DNA from: Cristatella mucedo
Lineage: Eukaryota; Bryozoa; Phylactolaemata; Cristatellidae
DNA: 64,000 nucleotides
Assembly (NCBI GenBank): GCA_009760855.2
Contig: WPIO01000002.1
Location: 2,073,501-2,137,500, forward strand
Direction: 5' to 3'
A model generated the notes under the pieces. It made no database searches, had not been told where the DNA came from, and was given only the letters and a program-made list of their open reading frames with translations. Each line of letters opens with the position of its first letter. The first letter of the stretch is position 1. Shown here piece by piece: positions 36,375 to 48,335 of this stretch. A program made the position numbers and the translations under genes.

Positions 36375-36769
36375 TGTAGAATGCATGGACCAGCAAGACG
36401 CACGACTTCCTTCGCCTCCTTCTCACACTCGAGTCGCCTTCCATTCCTCTGGTTGACCCCGATGATTAATCGAGGACCACAACTGTGCAGCTGCCGATCC
36501 TGATAGTGAATCCACCATCTGGCCACCAGCGGTTACCGGCCAGTGTCCATGCCACATTACAGGCTCGTTAGAGGAGCCGGCCTACACTCAAACTAAAATA
36601 CGTGCAAGCTGAAGCTGCTTAGCAGAATAGTTATTAAATTCCTTTGGATGTTTATACAATGACTGATGGCAAAACATTGGTATGCAGACAGGTTTATTAT
36701 AGTGCAAATAGTGCAAATCAAAGACCTGCACACATGACGACACATAAGCGCTACAGCACACCTCTCTAG

Positions 36770-36965
36770 CTACTTTAAGACCTATTGCTGGGACAAGGCT
36801 CAATTCAAGAAGTTTGCGTGTGCCTTGCGAGCAGCTTTCCGTGGTTCAGTGCAGAGAACGACGGGTGCAGTGCACGAGGCGACGGCCATCACTCTCGGCC
36901 AGGGCATAGGCCAGGATGCTACATCCTCTACCGCCTACTCAAAAGTATTGGCTACTGCCGGATGA
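36770..36965 (+). CDS. Plus-strand exon-like block (U6)
   Basis: Near-identical copy of 8431-8626. One Thr replaces Ala in the ATSS-AYSKV stretch. Confidence 0.3.
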
Positions 36966-38056
36966 GGGCTAGGCATCGCCACCGTGACTTTGAATGGAGG
37001 ATTCCATCAATGAAAACCCTTGGCAGCCGTGTCGCTGTCTTCGGGAGCGACGGAAAGCTGCTGCTGCACATCCTCCTTCAAAGAATATGATAGGACACAC
37101 TGAAAATACAGTCGAGCACGTGCCTCGTGCCTGCTGATATGCACGTCGGAATCGATACACATTCGACCACTGAATCCTTAGCGACTGCTCTGGCGCTGTG
37201 CATGTGGGACTGGAGACCCCTACAGAAGCCGTTCGAGAGAGTAAAATTCGTAGCTAACGGCCTACAACGGCTACTTTTACCTACCAGCCTCACTGACTGA
37301 GGGTACTGTGCGGCCTCGGCTGTTGCAGTGGATAATTGCATCAAGAAAAGCACGATCTGCCGATCAGCTACTCTTAACGTTGTATCGGCATTGTTGAGCA
37401 AGTCTTCAGATGGGCTAGGCACAAAGATAGCTCTGTGGCGCTCGTACTAAGTTGTTTTTGCAGTGCAGTGAGAATCAAGGGGGGGAACTTGCAGGTCGTA
37501 AGACCAGAAGCCATTAAATTTGACTACATTAATTAAGGCCAACATCTCTTTCTAATGTAGACGAACACACGGGAATTCGCTAAGATGCGCCAACTGCAAA
37601 TCACACTACCGATATAATTCACATTTCACTCGTCTTTACGATGCAAATAGCAAAGCTTTGGGGTACATATATTGGACGATAAGCATTGTGATTATGAAAA
37701 GATCGCCACAGATCTGAGTGAAACTCAGGGTACACAGGACAGATGACATTTCATCTGCTTCTATGTAGTAACTTGTAGCTTGAGCATGCAAGCGGGAATG
37801 CCATGCATTTACTAGGTGGGCAACTGTAAAAGTGCTTTCAATAGTGCTAGGCTGTGAGGCACGAGACATTAGCACTTGCAAGTCAATCACTAATCATACA
37901 TTAAAGCCATGAACTGGAGGCTTCATACACTTCACCAAGACACACGATGCCAAGCCTCGTGCACTAAAAAAAGCTGCGCCTGGGCAAATCTCTTTCAGTA
38001 ATGGTCGCATTAACTGCATGCAACGGCCCGGGGCGCCAGGCATACCCTAGCAGACC

Positions 38057-39723
38057 GTGGTGTGTGCCTGTGGCTTCTCGACTACTAGTGTGTGCCCAGC
38101 TTTCGGTGGGTGGTAGGACGCTCGGCACGGCTCGGCCTTTGATGTGGGTGGGTGTTTCTGTGGTTGCCTCGGTGCGGCCTTTGATGTTTGCATGTGGGCT
38201 ACCTCGGTGGCTCACCACGGATGCACTCCCTTATCTGTGGTGAGTCAGTCCCTAGAATATATATGAACCTGCTGGAGGAATAAAGAGAGTCTCGTTGACT
38301 GCTCACGTTTGCCAGCACTTGTCTTCATGTCTCAGCGAGACTTTACCAGTGCTGCTGCAGCCCGAGACACACTAACATAACAATCGGTAGCTGAGAATGA
38401 TTTACTCGAGCCGAAAACAGTACTAGACCTTCTACGGTGTAGATGGGACGCCTTTACTGAGGTACGTAATGTTTAACTGCGGTCTAAACTTTATGCTTTG
38501 GCTTCTAACACTTGAGAAGGCCGCAGTAAGGCTATAGATTCCGATGCCGCTTAAACATGCTGTGCCTGTGTGTCTAGGCGATAACGCCATACACGGTTGG
38601 GGTGATCAGCCGGCTGACGTAAAGCGAGAATACCACGAGCTGCGAAACGAGCTAATCCTAATCTTCTCGTGATTGAAGGATGAGGAGGCCGAGCTTGAAG
38701 CCGAGTGGTTTCGGCAGGAGCGGCTCGACGGAGCCGACGCCGAAACAAAGCTGAGCGACGAGCCAGCTGCATCACTGGTCAACCCCACCGTCAACTGCCC
38801 GCAAGATTTAGACAGGCGAGGGGAACTCATTCGGCTGCGGCAGATATCCGACGGCAATACCGGTTGAGAAAGGGTATTGGACCGCTCCCGACATAGTAGC
38901 CACAACAGCTGAAAAGCTCCAGAACGACGTTAGTGAGAGGCCGCAGCCGTCGGAGTCAGAGGAAAAGCAGCTTGCGACGTTTTCCAGTGGCAAGGTGATA
39001 GTGGGCAGCAGCGAGGCGATAGTTGCCAGCGACAAGGCGCAGGCGGCCCAACCGAGCGACGTCTCGGCAGCTATGCACAGCAGTGAGAGCATCAGGGCGG
39101 CAAAGATTGCCCGGGAAGGGGCTACGTCTAGGCCGCAAAGCTCATCGACGAAACCTTCTCAAAAATGGAGAGCATCCGCACAAGCGTCTTGGCCCAGAGC
39201 TCAGGGACTCATTGCGAGATTACTGTAAGTGGTGAGACGGCAGTAGCCTGCGACCCGGCCCAGGCAGCCCACGAGAGTGACGTTTTGGCTTCGGGGCGAC
39301 ACAGCAAGAGCGTCGCGACAGCAGCGACATGCATCCGCAAGAATGACGTTTTGGTCGCCAAGCGCAGATCCTTGAGCCACGTATCGGCACAGAGCAGCAC
39401 CGAGAGCGGCTCGGTGTTAAAGAGTAACCGCACGAGCGGTACTGTGCAGAACGCAGAGGAGTGCCTCGAGATAGCAGTAAACAGCAAGGCGATAATATCC
39501 AGCGACGAGGTGCAGGTCACCCTCGAGCGATGCAGCAAGAGCTTCGCTGCTGCAAAAAACAAAAGCGTGAACTTTGCGGCAGCGAAGAGCAACTGTGAGA
39601 GCATCTCGGTGCGGAGCACCAGGATGCTGTCACGATTCGCAACGATTCGCACCGTGCTAATGTCAATCTGCCGTAGAAAGCAGGGCACACACCAGTGGCC
39701 AAGAAGCAACAGTTACACACAAC
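38057..39723 (+). mobile_element. LTR-retrotransposon-like element copy in U6, most complete
   Basis: Complete 5' LTR (38061-38382), primer-binding site, gag-like frame interrupted by one TGA, and the longest Ser/Ala-rich frame (39165-39734). The 48-bp inverted termini are at 38057-38104 and 39676-39723. No pol domains are found in the about 1.3 kb internal region, so it is non-autonomous or a deletion derivative. Confidence 0.7.
38061..38382 (+). repeat. Long terminal repeat (U6 element)
   Basis: Same organisation as the U2 LTR, with a TATA-like AATATATATG and AATAAA at 38279-38284. In U4 the equivalent LTR is truncated (25833-26019), its TATA-like box is CATATAAAT and its poly(A) signal is changed to AATATA. 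Confidence 0.6.
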
Positions 39724-39734
39724 AAGACAGTTAA
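39165..39734 (+). pseudogene. Ser/Ala-rich repeat region of the LTR element (U6)
   Basis: Open for 189 codons, rich in Ser, Ala, Val and Glu. With the preceding frame (38995-39228) it shows imperfect long repeats: an AQAAQPSDVSA segment recurs as AQAAHESDVLA, each followed by short S/A-rich motifs. It joins the gag-like part only through frameshifts and stops, hence pseudogene. Equivalents are 10525-10854 (U2) and 26992-27339 (U4). It probably encoded a low-complexity linker or structural part of the element's gag-like protein. Confidence 0.4.
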
Positions 39735-39871
39735 CGAATGTCGCAGCTCAAGAACGTAATACAAGAACTGACAACCGCACCTTGCAAAAGCACGTTATGG
39801 CAGCAAGCTGTGCAAAGCTGCAGCACGTCCTTTAAAGGTTATCCGAAATTGAAGTGATAGCTCAGCTGATG

Positions 39872-40552
39872 TTAGAATGTCACTAATCTTTCACTACAGC
39901 TAAACAGCCTCACCTTGAAGACCGGCTCAGCATTCGCAGCAGCTGTAGTTGAAGCTCCTCCGGTTCGCACTATTTCAAGCAGGGCGTGGCCTGACAAATG
40001 CCTCAGGCAGATGCTGTCGTCGGCGAGTGACAGCACGGATGCATCCAGCTGCCTCAGCTCTTGTGCCACACTGAGTGGTACAAGCGAATGCGTTGGCATC
40101 GCCCTGATCGTCGAAAGGCCGACGATCGATTCCATCTTTTTCACACTTGCACTGGCGTCGTGTGAACGGACGTGGCGGAAGGCGAGGCGCTTGTTGTAGC
40201 AGTAGCACTTGCGCTGAGAGCTTGGGCAGGGCATGCATATCAGTGCCGTCCTCCTCTGCAGGTGGTCGACGAGCGTCGTCCTTGTGGAGAATACGTCCTC
40301 GCAGCCCAGACAAGGGAAAAGCTGGTTCGACGGACTGCTTTTGGCATGGAACGCTTTGACTTGGTTTTTATACGAGAGCAGCAATTTTATCAATTCCTTT
40401 TCACTAGGAGTATCTCTTACGCCGTCGCAGGCACTCATATCAATGTCTGCCGTATGAATGGCAGCTGATCTCCGATGTAACAATGGCATCTCCTCTGATG
40501 AATGCAAGGAGTTACCGTCTTCTTTCATCTTTTTGATAATGTCGTTTTCCAT
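39872..40552 (-). CDS. ZNF592-type zinc-finger frame with damaged second finger (U6)
   Basis: The frame is open for 226 codons with start, stop and flanking splice-like sites in the conserved positions (AG at 40557-40556, donor at 39914/39913). The second finger has lost a ligand: CPSS replaces CPSC. NKC has become NKR and FYN has become CYN. Finger one is intact. A conserved Glu has also become Gln in the VAQELRQL segment. The reading frame is therefore kept while the signature erodes, which fits an early stage of decay or relaxed constraint. It may still be expressed. Confidence 0.55.
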   Translation of the reverse strand: MENDIIKKMKEDGNSLHSSEEMPLLHRRSAAIHTADIDMSACDGVRDTPSEKELIKLLLSYKNQVKAFHAKSSPSNQLFPCLGCEDVFSTRTTLVDHLQRRTALICMPCPSSQRKCYCYNKRLAFRHVRSHDASASVKKMESIVGLSTIRAMPTHSLVPLSVAQELRQLDASVLSLADDSICLRHLSGHALLEIVRTGGASTTAAANAEPVFKVRLFSCSERLVTF

Positions 40553-43500
40553 TTCCTAAACACAGATAACAAAGCACAAATGCGGCTTCAGGTAATTATC
40601 TGCACGACTCACGGGTGGCTTCAGTCAACAGGATCCTGCAATAAACTCTGCCTCTGGCACAGCCCGGATTGCACACATATCACATCGAATGTGAGAAATG
40701 GCATCTCGCTGATAATGGCACCGAGTCGACACCCGTAATTTGGCCTGGCGTTCCTACAATCGACATGAGGATTCGCCCACGATGCCCACGAAACACAGCA
40801 ATTAATTGAGACATAGGGCATCCATCAATGCAGACCATCACGCAGGATCCGTGCTTTAAAACCCAATCAACGAGGCACATCCAAGGCATTTGGTTAGTAC
40901 CGAACAGTTCTACTTCGTACGAGTCTGCGGTGTTTTACACTTCCTTTAGTATTAGCTTCCTTAAGCAGTTGGTGCTGCACAGACAGGAATCTCAGTCCTA
41001 TAATAACGGTCACCCCAGTAGCAATCCATTCAATCTCCCAGTGCAAGATGGGACAGACATTTATAGCAAACCATGTCAAAAGCAACCGTGTTCGAACATT
41101 ATTAACTGTAAACAAACCATTGTGCTGCATTTATCAAAATCAACGTAAACAAAAACCGGTTGCCTACCATTGGTACCGTACTGATAGGTCATAAGACTGG
41201 TAATAACGATGATGTCAATGCGATAGCACCCACGTACGTGGATACATCAGTACCAACACCCTTTGCTTGTGCATTGCACAAGCTAGATGGAAAAACGTCA
41301 TTACGTTGTGACACTAGCCAGCATGAATGAGGTATCTAGAGCATGTAAGGCAGAAACTTGCACTACACGTGACGAACAATTAAACTTTTCGTCTTGCACT
41401 AGCTGGTGATGGCTCAAGTCATCTGTCAAGGAACACCACGTTGCAGCCTGCGAGCACTGTGCTGAGAGCTCGCGATGGCTCTCTCAGACTGCCTACCCAG
41501 CCGCAAGCTCTTGACCGGTGGTAGAGCAGACCATGACTCGGCAGCCGTTCCCAAATGCATGCATTAGCCGCATCTGTGGTTACGTCAATATCCCACAAAC
41601 TGGCGCTAGCGGTCGGAGGGCTCGGAACGAACAATGGCCCGACAATGCGAAAAAACAAGGCATGCAAGGAATATATGGGCTACCGGAGGAGTACAACGGA
41701 GAGGAGGGCTATATCCCTCGAGGCCGGAAGCTGTCTAGTGTTTACAGACTGTGCTTTGGCCGGCGTACCTTGAAATAAAGGTTTCAGTGTGGGAGCCAGC
41801 TGACTTATTGCTTGGACATCCTACCCAGTCTGACGGCAGGTCGTGTGGAGGGCTCTCACATCATCGAAGCAACATTATTACTTAGGAATTACAGCCATGG
41901 CATAAAAATAGATTTAAACTACGATTAGTTTCACGACATGCTCGTCTTAGTCTCCTCACTAATTATCTTTAACATGCGGTAAATACATGCTGCAAGGTAA
42001 TGCTTGATTGTGTATGAGAAGGAACTATCCGTCGGTAGGCCAAAGGGCCGCATCAAATTTACAATGGTTCAAGATTTTAGATAAAATTAGATTCCGTTTT
42101 TGGAAAAAAGTCCTGGCATATCCACTCCAAGCTTAGCTATAGACATAGAAAAAATCATGTTGTTTCTATTTGCCAACGGTTACCCGTAAATACTGGTCTA
42201 CGAAGCCATTCTATACACACCAAAGACCGTCGTCACTATTAGCATTTTTAGAACTGATGGCTGCTTCGCCAAGAATTCTTGGTGTCGGTTTGGTGATTTT
42301 CTCTTACCAGCACTGATTCAAAGCATCCTGTACAATGAACAAAAGTATTCTAAGCATAGCATATGTACCTAACCGAATAACGTCACACTCGACTCCATGT
42401 CGGAAATTAGGCGACAAGAGGGCTATTCATATACTCCACAAAGGCAATAACTTTTATTGCAAGATTGTAGTCGCATAACATTCATTGTAACCGCTTCAAA
42501 CTAACTCCTCAAAACCCTTGGCAATCGGTCAACAACGCTGCAGCAATTTAGGGCTGATCGCGTCGCTTATGGCGGCTCACGTATGCCGATGCTATACTAG
42601 CAGCAGCCGATCCACTGCAACTTTCTCGCTTCGTGCCGGCGTTACAGTCCCTTTCACATGAAAAACACTTCCCTTCGCTGAAAAACAGTTCTGAAAATAT
42701 ATTATACCAACAAAACTAGCATGTACACTCTTGCTTCAATCGACGGCTTAAACAGGGACTGCAGCAGAAGCACTAGCATGGACAAACAAGCTGCATTGAA
42801 GCACGCTTTCATCCTTCAAAGGAAATTGACTGCATGAGCACTTCATGCGGTAATACAACCTGGACTCAGCACCTAAGCAGCGTAACTGTCCTAAAAATGT
42901 CAAGTTCCGAGCGCTCTTGTCAATGCCGTCGTGGACCGGACTGTCTAAGGCTCAAATGACAAACCCTCCAGTCAATGAAAATCTTGCTGCAAAATTCCTA
43001 CGCAAGTTACACATATCGCACGCTTGAATGACGGGAATAAATTTGAGACTGTGAAGCGATACCAAACTACTAGGTGTCTTGCTAACAAGTAACAGGCTTA
43101 ATCTGACAAAACGGATTTACCTGAGTGAATCCACGAGACGCGATGGTACAAATGGCAGTGCTGGCGGAGGTCAAGGTTGCTGATCCTAAGGCCGACGGCG
43201 AGTCCAATCGGCTGCTTTCTCCAGGTCACTTTAGCAAACGCTGATTGCTCTGACCTTTTAAAAAGCCAGGGTTAGTGTTGCAATGCCCTGACAATACTTC
43301 AGTCATGTAGCCACCTATCCACGAGTAAAGAGAGAGACTTGGATTGCCCCAACGAATAGCCACCTGGTGCAGTAAGCAATGTTCATACCGTTTCGGTTGC
43401 TTGGCAGCACGTTCTCTCGGCTGGCAACACGATCATGCGTATCGGCTAGATCAGATTGCGACCAAGCCTACTTCGGACTAGTGCTACCACTATTAAAGTC

Positions 43501-44010
43501 CTTCCTGTGCGAATCGCACAAAGTATTGAGCTCAAGCAAAGATCTAGTCCTGAAATCGCAGCATATGTCCGTTCCCGCGAAACCTTGATTTTGCTATATA
43601 GCGACGGATATCAATTCGGCTGATAAAACGACCAGCCAAACACGATGGGCGCAGCAATAGTAACCCTGCTATCTAGCTATTTTCTCCGTAAGTTCATCGA
43701 AAGAACTGCTGCAATGGTTACCAAACCAATACGTTCGCCCAACGTCATAGTCAGTGTCTTGATTCATATGTTCATTACGCTTCACCTACGTCAATCACCA
43801 GGCAGGCTCGTCACTTTCCAGAATCCTCAGCAGCTGCAATGACACTCGGTGTTAAAATATTGTTGCAAATAGGCATGTAATCAGGGCATGCCGATTGCTC
43901 TCTTGCACTTCGACAGCATTGCTAATGGCAGAGCAGAGACATGAAAAGGGAGTTGGTTCCCAATTGCCGTATCAGGACCCGCTACGTCTGAGCATCACAT
44001 ACGTAGTGGT

Positions 44011-44205
44011 TCAAGTCTCTCCACAATTCTTGTCATCTGCCAAACCACGAAACAGTTGACATTGACTTTGTCCGCCAGGAATATCTTCTTCGCTCGTGCT
44101 GCTTAATCCACCTTCCGACATATCGTCATTAGTAGAACGCCACAACACGGCATTGGCAGACATGCTAACATGCTTGTGCGTCTGAAAACGCACACACTGC
44201 GTCAC
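44011..44205 (-). CDS. Acidic/serine-rich open frame, possible exon (U7)
   Basis: U7 version, open for 64 codons from the TQCVRFQ segment to NCGET and a TGA. An in-frame stop just upstream removes the NILGKPL part, which supports the idea that an exon, if real, starts at the internal TTTTCAG. Confidence 0.32.
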   Translation of the reverse strand: MTQCVRFQTHKHVSMSANAVLWRSTNDDMSEGGLSSTSEEDIPGGQSQCQLFRGLADDKNCGET

Positions 44206-44464
44206 CGTTTAGGCATTGATTATTTGTTTAACTAGGATATTCACGTAGCTAGGGATACTGGGCTCATGCTTGAAAAGCTTACAAGAAATCAGATATGACT
44301 GACCATAGACAGGTGGAATATGACAATTCCCGTAGATCTTACCAGTCAATCCTAGCAACGGCCTAATTTTTCATCTATTAAAACACCATGAAATTACCGA
44401 TGCACAATTCAATGATGCTGGTTCTGTTATTAACCATATTTTTAAATGCTCTCACTCTAGCTTC

Positions 44465-44926
44465 TTACGTGGCTGACGATTGGTTCTCCAGATTATTTGT
44501 CACCAAGATAAACACGAACCGGGCGTCAATCCACATGGGGACAGCAGGCCGTGTGTAATACAGTCTCGTAATTCCGTTTAACCGTTTAATATCAAAATTA
44601 TAGAATGCTACAGATGACCTCGTCCTGAAGTTGAGAGCCCAATCAAAGATGGCAACAAGCCGCATACACTCCAAAACCACGATTATGCATCTGTAATGCA
44701 CACATATTCTGCTGCCATGCCTAACTGACTTAATCGTACTCCCATTTGCCTCGGATCGTGTCCCAGTATTTTTAAAGTAGGCCGCAGTCAGGCAACTAGT
44801 CAAAAAAGCGATAGTGGACCATGAGAAACAAAGTGACTTCTGCCCGGTCTCCTGTTTAACCGTTCCTATCAAAGAAACTGCGGCAAGTCGTGGCCGATTT
44901 GCTGAACCCATATACTCAAATTTCAA
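44465..44926 (-). CDS. Open frame with a conserved KSVRHGSRICVHY segment (U7)
   Basis: This is the longest version of the 3908-4186 frame, 153 codons, extending both upstream (YMGSANRPRL) and downstream. It has several substitutions relative to U1 but no indel over the shared part. Product unknown. Confidence 0.28.
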   Translation of the reverse strand: MKFEYMGSANRPRLAAVSLIGTVKQETGQKSLCFSWSTIAFLTSCLTAAYFKNTGTRSEANGSTIKSVRHGSRICVHYRCIIVVLECMRLVAIFDWALNFRTRSSVAFYNFDIKRLNGITRLYYTRPAVPMWIDARFVFILVTNNLENQSSAT

Positions 44927-46041
44927 TCCGAGGCCGTGAGATATAGTACGGTTGTAGAAAAATCAGTGAGGAAAGTAAGCCTTGCTTTGGGTACACATAA
45001 GACCGTCTTAGTAATGCAGACTTTAGTACAGTTGTAGGGTCTCGTGGGCGATCGATTGCGGTACGACGAAGAGCAAAGGCACCACATACGGGTTGTTGAG
45101 GTGTCAATGACAGCTCGATTCATTCTCATGCAGGCAATACAAGCAAGCGAGCGTAAGTACTGACGTAGCTGACGTCGTAGCCGTTGCTTCTGACACGCCC
45201 AAAAAGTCTCTCTTGCGGTTCTGCTCGAGCTTTCGGCAGCTGTTGGTGGTATCGATCCCCAAGTCCTTCTCGAACGCCTCTCATCTCGCCGATGAATATC
45301 TGGTACTGCACTACAATGGTTTAATTCCTATCTCAGTGGTAGGCTCCAGAGTATAAACGTAAATTGATGAAAGCCACTTTGCCAATACTTTCGTTTAATC
45401 ACGATGATCATTTATTCATCTAGTTTTTCTTGAGTCAATTGGTACATTTCTCTTACCAACGACCCCAGTCACTCGTTGTTTAGACTTACCTAATGGGCCG
45501 TACGGAATGTATAGCAGCCGTCGCCCCTTCGTTGCTCTTGCAACTTTGGAACAGTAAAACGAGTCACACGCACGCAGTCAAGACTATACTTGAAAACCAC
45601 TCCTTTAAGGAACTTGGGATGGAAATTACACCCAGACCCCTTGGCTTTGCCGCTAGGATATTAGGCCGAACTAAAATAGGATTCATGCGCATGGTACGCC
45701 AATGTAACCTGGTCTAAATGTATGGTGCTTCAAGTATGGCACGGGATTCCAAGAAACTAGCCTAGACGTTGAATTCGTTGACCACGAAATTGCTCGAAGC
45801 GACTGCCATAACCGTTAGAACCTTGAAGTACCAATCCGGCAAACGTTGGGTGCCACCACAGTATTCTTTTACACGTGCAATCTGAAGCAGCTCAGCAGAA
45901 TAGTTAAAGAATTCTTATGGATGCTCATACAATGACTGATGGCAAAGCATTGGTATGCAGACAGGTTTATTATAGCGTTAATAGTTCAAGTTAGAGACCT
46001 GCGCACATGACGACACATAAGCGAAACAGCCACCTCTCTAG

Positions 46042-46204
46042 CTACTTTAAGGCCTTTTGCTGCGACAAGGCTTCAGTCAAGCAGATTTCGTGTCTCTTGC
46101 GAACAGCTTTCCGTGGTCCAGTGCAGAGAGCACACGAGGCGCCGGTCATCACTCTCGGTCAGAGCATTGGCCAGAATGCTACATCCTCTGCTGCTTACTC
46201 ATAG
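46042..46204 (+). CDS. Plus-strand exon-like block, shortened (U7)
   Basis: Counterpart of 5352-5532. It is identical over ITLGQSIGQNATSS but ends early at a TAG after AYS. The splice-like tract is intact. Confidence 0.28.
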
Positions 46205-46888
46205 GTTTGGGCTACTGCCTGATGAGGGCAAGGCATCGCCGCCGTGACATTAAATGGCAGATTCCCTCAATGGACACCCTTGGCAGCCGTGTCGCTGTCT
46301 TCGGGAGCGACGGAAAGCTGCTGCTGCTGGGCGTCCTTAAAAAAAAAATAATGAGACATATTGCTAACACGGTCGTGCCTGTGGTTCGAGCCTGCTGATA
46401 TTCACGTCGGAGACGACACAGATTCGAGCACTGAATCCACAATGACTGCACTGGGGCTGTGCATGTGGAGCTGAAGCCCCTAAGGTGCCCATGCAGCAGA
46501 TCGAGAGAGCTACCATCGGGGCTGATGACCCAGTCTACGGCTACTTATGCCGACCAGCCTCACTGACTGAGGGTTCTTTGCTGCCTCGGCAGGTGCCGTG
46601 GACAATGACCTTGACAAAAGCACGATCTACTTACTGATCAGCTAATCTTAACGTTGAATCAGCATTTTTTAGCAAGTTTTCAGATGGGCTGGGCACAAAG
46701 ACAGCTCTCTGGCACTCGTACTAAGTTGTTTTTGCAGTGCAGTGAGAATCAAAAAGGGAAGCCTGCAAGTCACACGAGCAGAAGCCATGAAATCCGTCCA
46801 CATGGATTAAGGCCAACATCTCTTCATAATGTAGACGGACAAACGGGGATTGACTAACATGCACCAATTGCATATCACACTACTGATA

Positions 46889-47164
46889 TCATTGCATTTT
46901 TTCACTCTTCTTTACGACGCAGATAGCCAAGAGTTGGGCGCACATATTGGACGATAAGCATTGTGATTGTGAAAGGATCGCCAGAGCTCTATTAAAACTC
47001 AGGGTACACAGGACAGATGACATTTCATCCACTTCTTTGTAGTAGCTTGTAGCTTGAGCATGCAAACGGGAATGCCACGCATTTACGAAGTGGCCAACTA
47101 TGAGACTGTTCACACAAATGCTAGGCTGTGAGGCACGAGACGTTTGCACTTGCATGCCACTCAC
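46889..47164 (-). CDS. Open frame with SRASQPS and HAQATSYY segments (U7)
   Basis: 91-codon minus-strand frame lying just downstream, in transcription order, of the U7 zinc-finger frame. Counterparts are open in U2 (9297-9551) and U6 (37636-37890), partly open in U1/U5, and broken by stops in U3. A TTTAATGTATGTTTAG tract just upstream resembles a 3' splice site, but joining it to the zinc-finger exon in phase gives a stop. It is either not the next exon or not coding. Confidence 0.25.
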   Translation of the reverse strand: MSGMQVQTSRASQPSICVNSLIVGHFVNAWHSRLHAQATSYYKEVDEMSSVLCTLSFNRALAILSQSQCLSSNMCAQLLAICVVKKSEKMQ

Positions 47165-47501
47165 TAAACATACATTAAAGCCGTGAACTGGACTTGAACG
47201 TGAACGTTAACGTAAGCAAGAGCCTTCATACGCTACGCCAAGACACGCGATGCCAAGCCTCATGCACTAAAAGAGGCTACGCCTGGGCAAATCTCTTTCT
47301 GTCATGGTCACATTAACAGCGTGCAACGGCACGGGGTCGCCATGCAAATGCTGGCAGAACGTTAATGAGTATCGCAACTCAAGCACGTAATAGGAGATCT
47401 GACGACGGCAGCTAGCCGAAGCTCGTCATGGTGCCTGCGGTGCCCAGCTGCAGCACGTCCGTCAGATGCTATCCGAAATGAGGGTGATAGGTCAGCTGAT
47501 A

Positions 47502-48188
47502 TTAGAAATGCAGTGAGCATTCGCCACAGCTAAACAGCCTCACCTCGGAGACCGGCCCAGCATTCCCAGCGTTCCCAACAGCAGCAGTCAAAGCTTCTCT
47601 GGTTGGCACTAGTTGAAGCAGGGCTCGGCCTGACAGAGGCCTCAAGCAGGTGCTGTCATCGGCCAGTGCCTGAACGGAAGCCTCCAGCTGCCTCAGCTCT
47701 TCTGCCACACTGAGTGGTAAGACCAAATGCACTGGCCATGCTCTGATCGTCGAAAGGCCGACGATCGATTCCATCTTGTTTACGCTTGCACTGGCGTCGT
47801 GTGATCGGACGTGCCTGAAGGCGAGGCACTTGTTGTAAAAGTAGCACTTGCGCTCGCAGCTTGGGCATGGCATGCCTATCAGTGCCGTCCTCCTCTGCAG
47901 GTGGTCGACGAGCGTCGTCCTTGTGGAGAATACGTCCTCGCAGCCCAGACAAGGGAAAAGTTGGCCCGACGGGCTGCTTTTGGCACGATACGCTTTGACT
48001 TGGTTTTTATACGAGAGCAGCGACTTTACCAATTCCTTTTCACTAGAAGTATCTGTTACGCCGTCGCAGGCACTCATATCGTTGTCCGCTATATGGATGG
48101 CAGCAGATCTCCGATGGAACATTGGCAGCTCCTCTGAAGAATGCATGTCGTGACCGCTTTCTCTCTTTTTAAAACTGTCGTTTTCCAT
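47502..48188 (-). CDS. ZNF592-type paired zinc-finger protein, 228 aa frame (U7)
   Basis: Open frame with both fingers intact (CLGC..H and CPSC..H-x3-H, with RR and FYNKC). Two extra codons come from a small in-frame repeat of an Ala/Gly/Asn stretch near residue 208. Preservation of frame through that length change mildly favours coding constraint. The 3' splice-like AG before the ATG lies at 48193-48192 and the GAG|GTGAGG site at 47544/47543. It is the rightmost copy. The truncated unit beyond it ends before reaching another copy. Confidence 0.65.
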   Translation of the reverse strand: MENDSFKKRESGHDMHSSEELPMFHRRSAAIHIADNDMSACDGVTDTSSEKELVKSLLSYKNQVKAYRAKSSPSGQLFPCLGCEDVFSTRTTLVDHLQRRTALIGMPCPSCERKCYFYNKCLAFRHVRSHDASASVNKMESIVGLSTIRAWPVHLVLPLSVAEELRQLEASVQALADDSTCLRPLSGRALLQLVPTREALTAAVGNAGNAGPVSEVRLFSCGECSLHF

Positions 48189-48335
48189 TTCCTAAATACG
48201 AATAATAAACCACAAATGCAGCTTCAGTTTATTATCTGCACGACTCACGGGGGGCTTCAGTCAACAAGATCCTGCTGCAAACTCTCCCTCTCGCACAGCC
48301 CGGATTGCACACATATTACGTAGAATGTGGTAAAT

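Larger units (their letters stand above)
35944..40696. repeat. Array unit U6, short form like U2
   Basis: It has the same internal replacement and the same LTR-element insertion site as U2. Bases 35944 to about 38060 are nearly identical to U2. From the LTR onward similarity to U2 drops, and the zinc-finger frame shares features with U4. It retains a gag-like segment of about 390 bp (about 38544-38930) that U2 has lost. Confidence 0.9.
40697..48335. repeat. Array unit U7, full length
   Basis: Full-length unit without an LTR insertion. Some stretches (for example 42700-43000) are almost identical to U1/U5, while others are clearly diverged. This suggests gene conversion or unequal exchange between units. 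It carries the 228-codon zinc-finger frame (47502-48188, minus). Confidence 0.88.
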
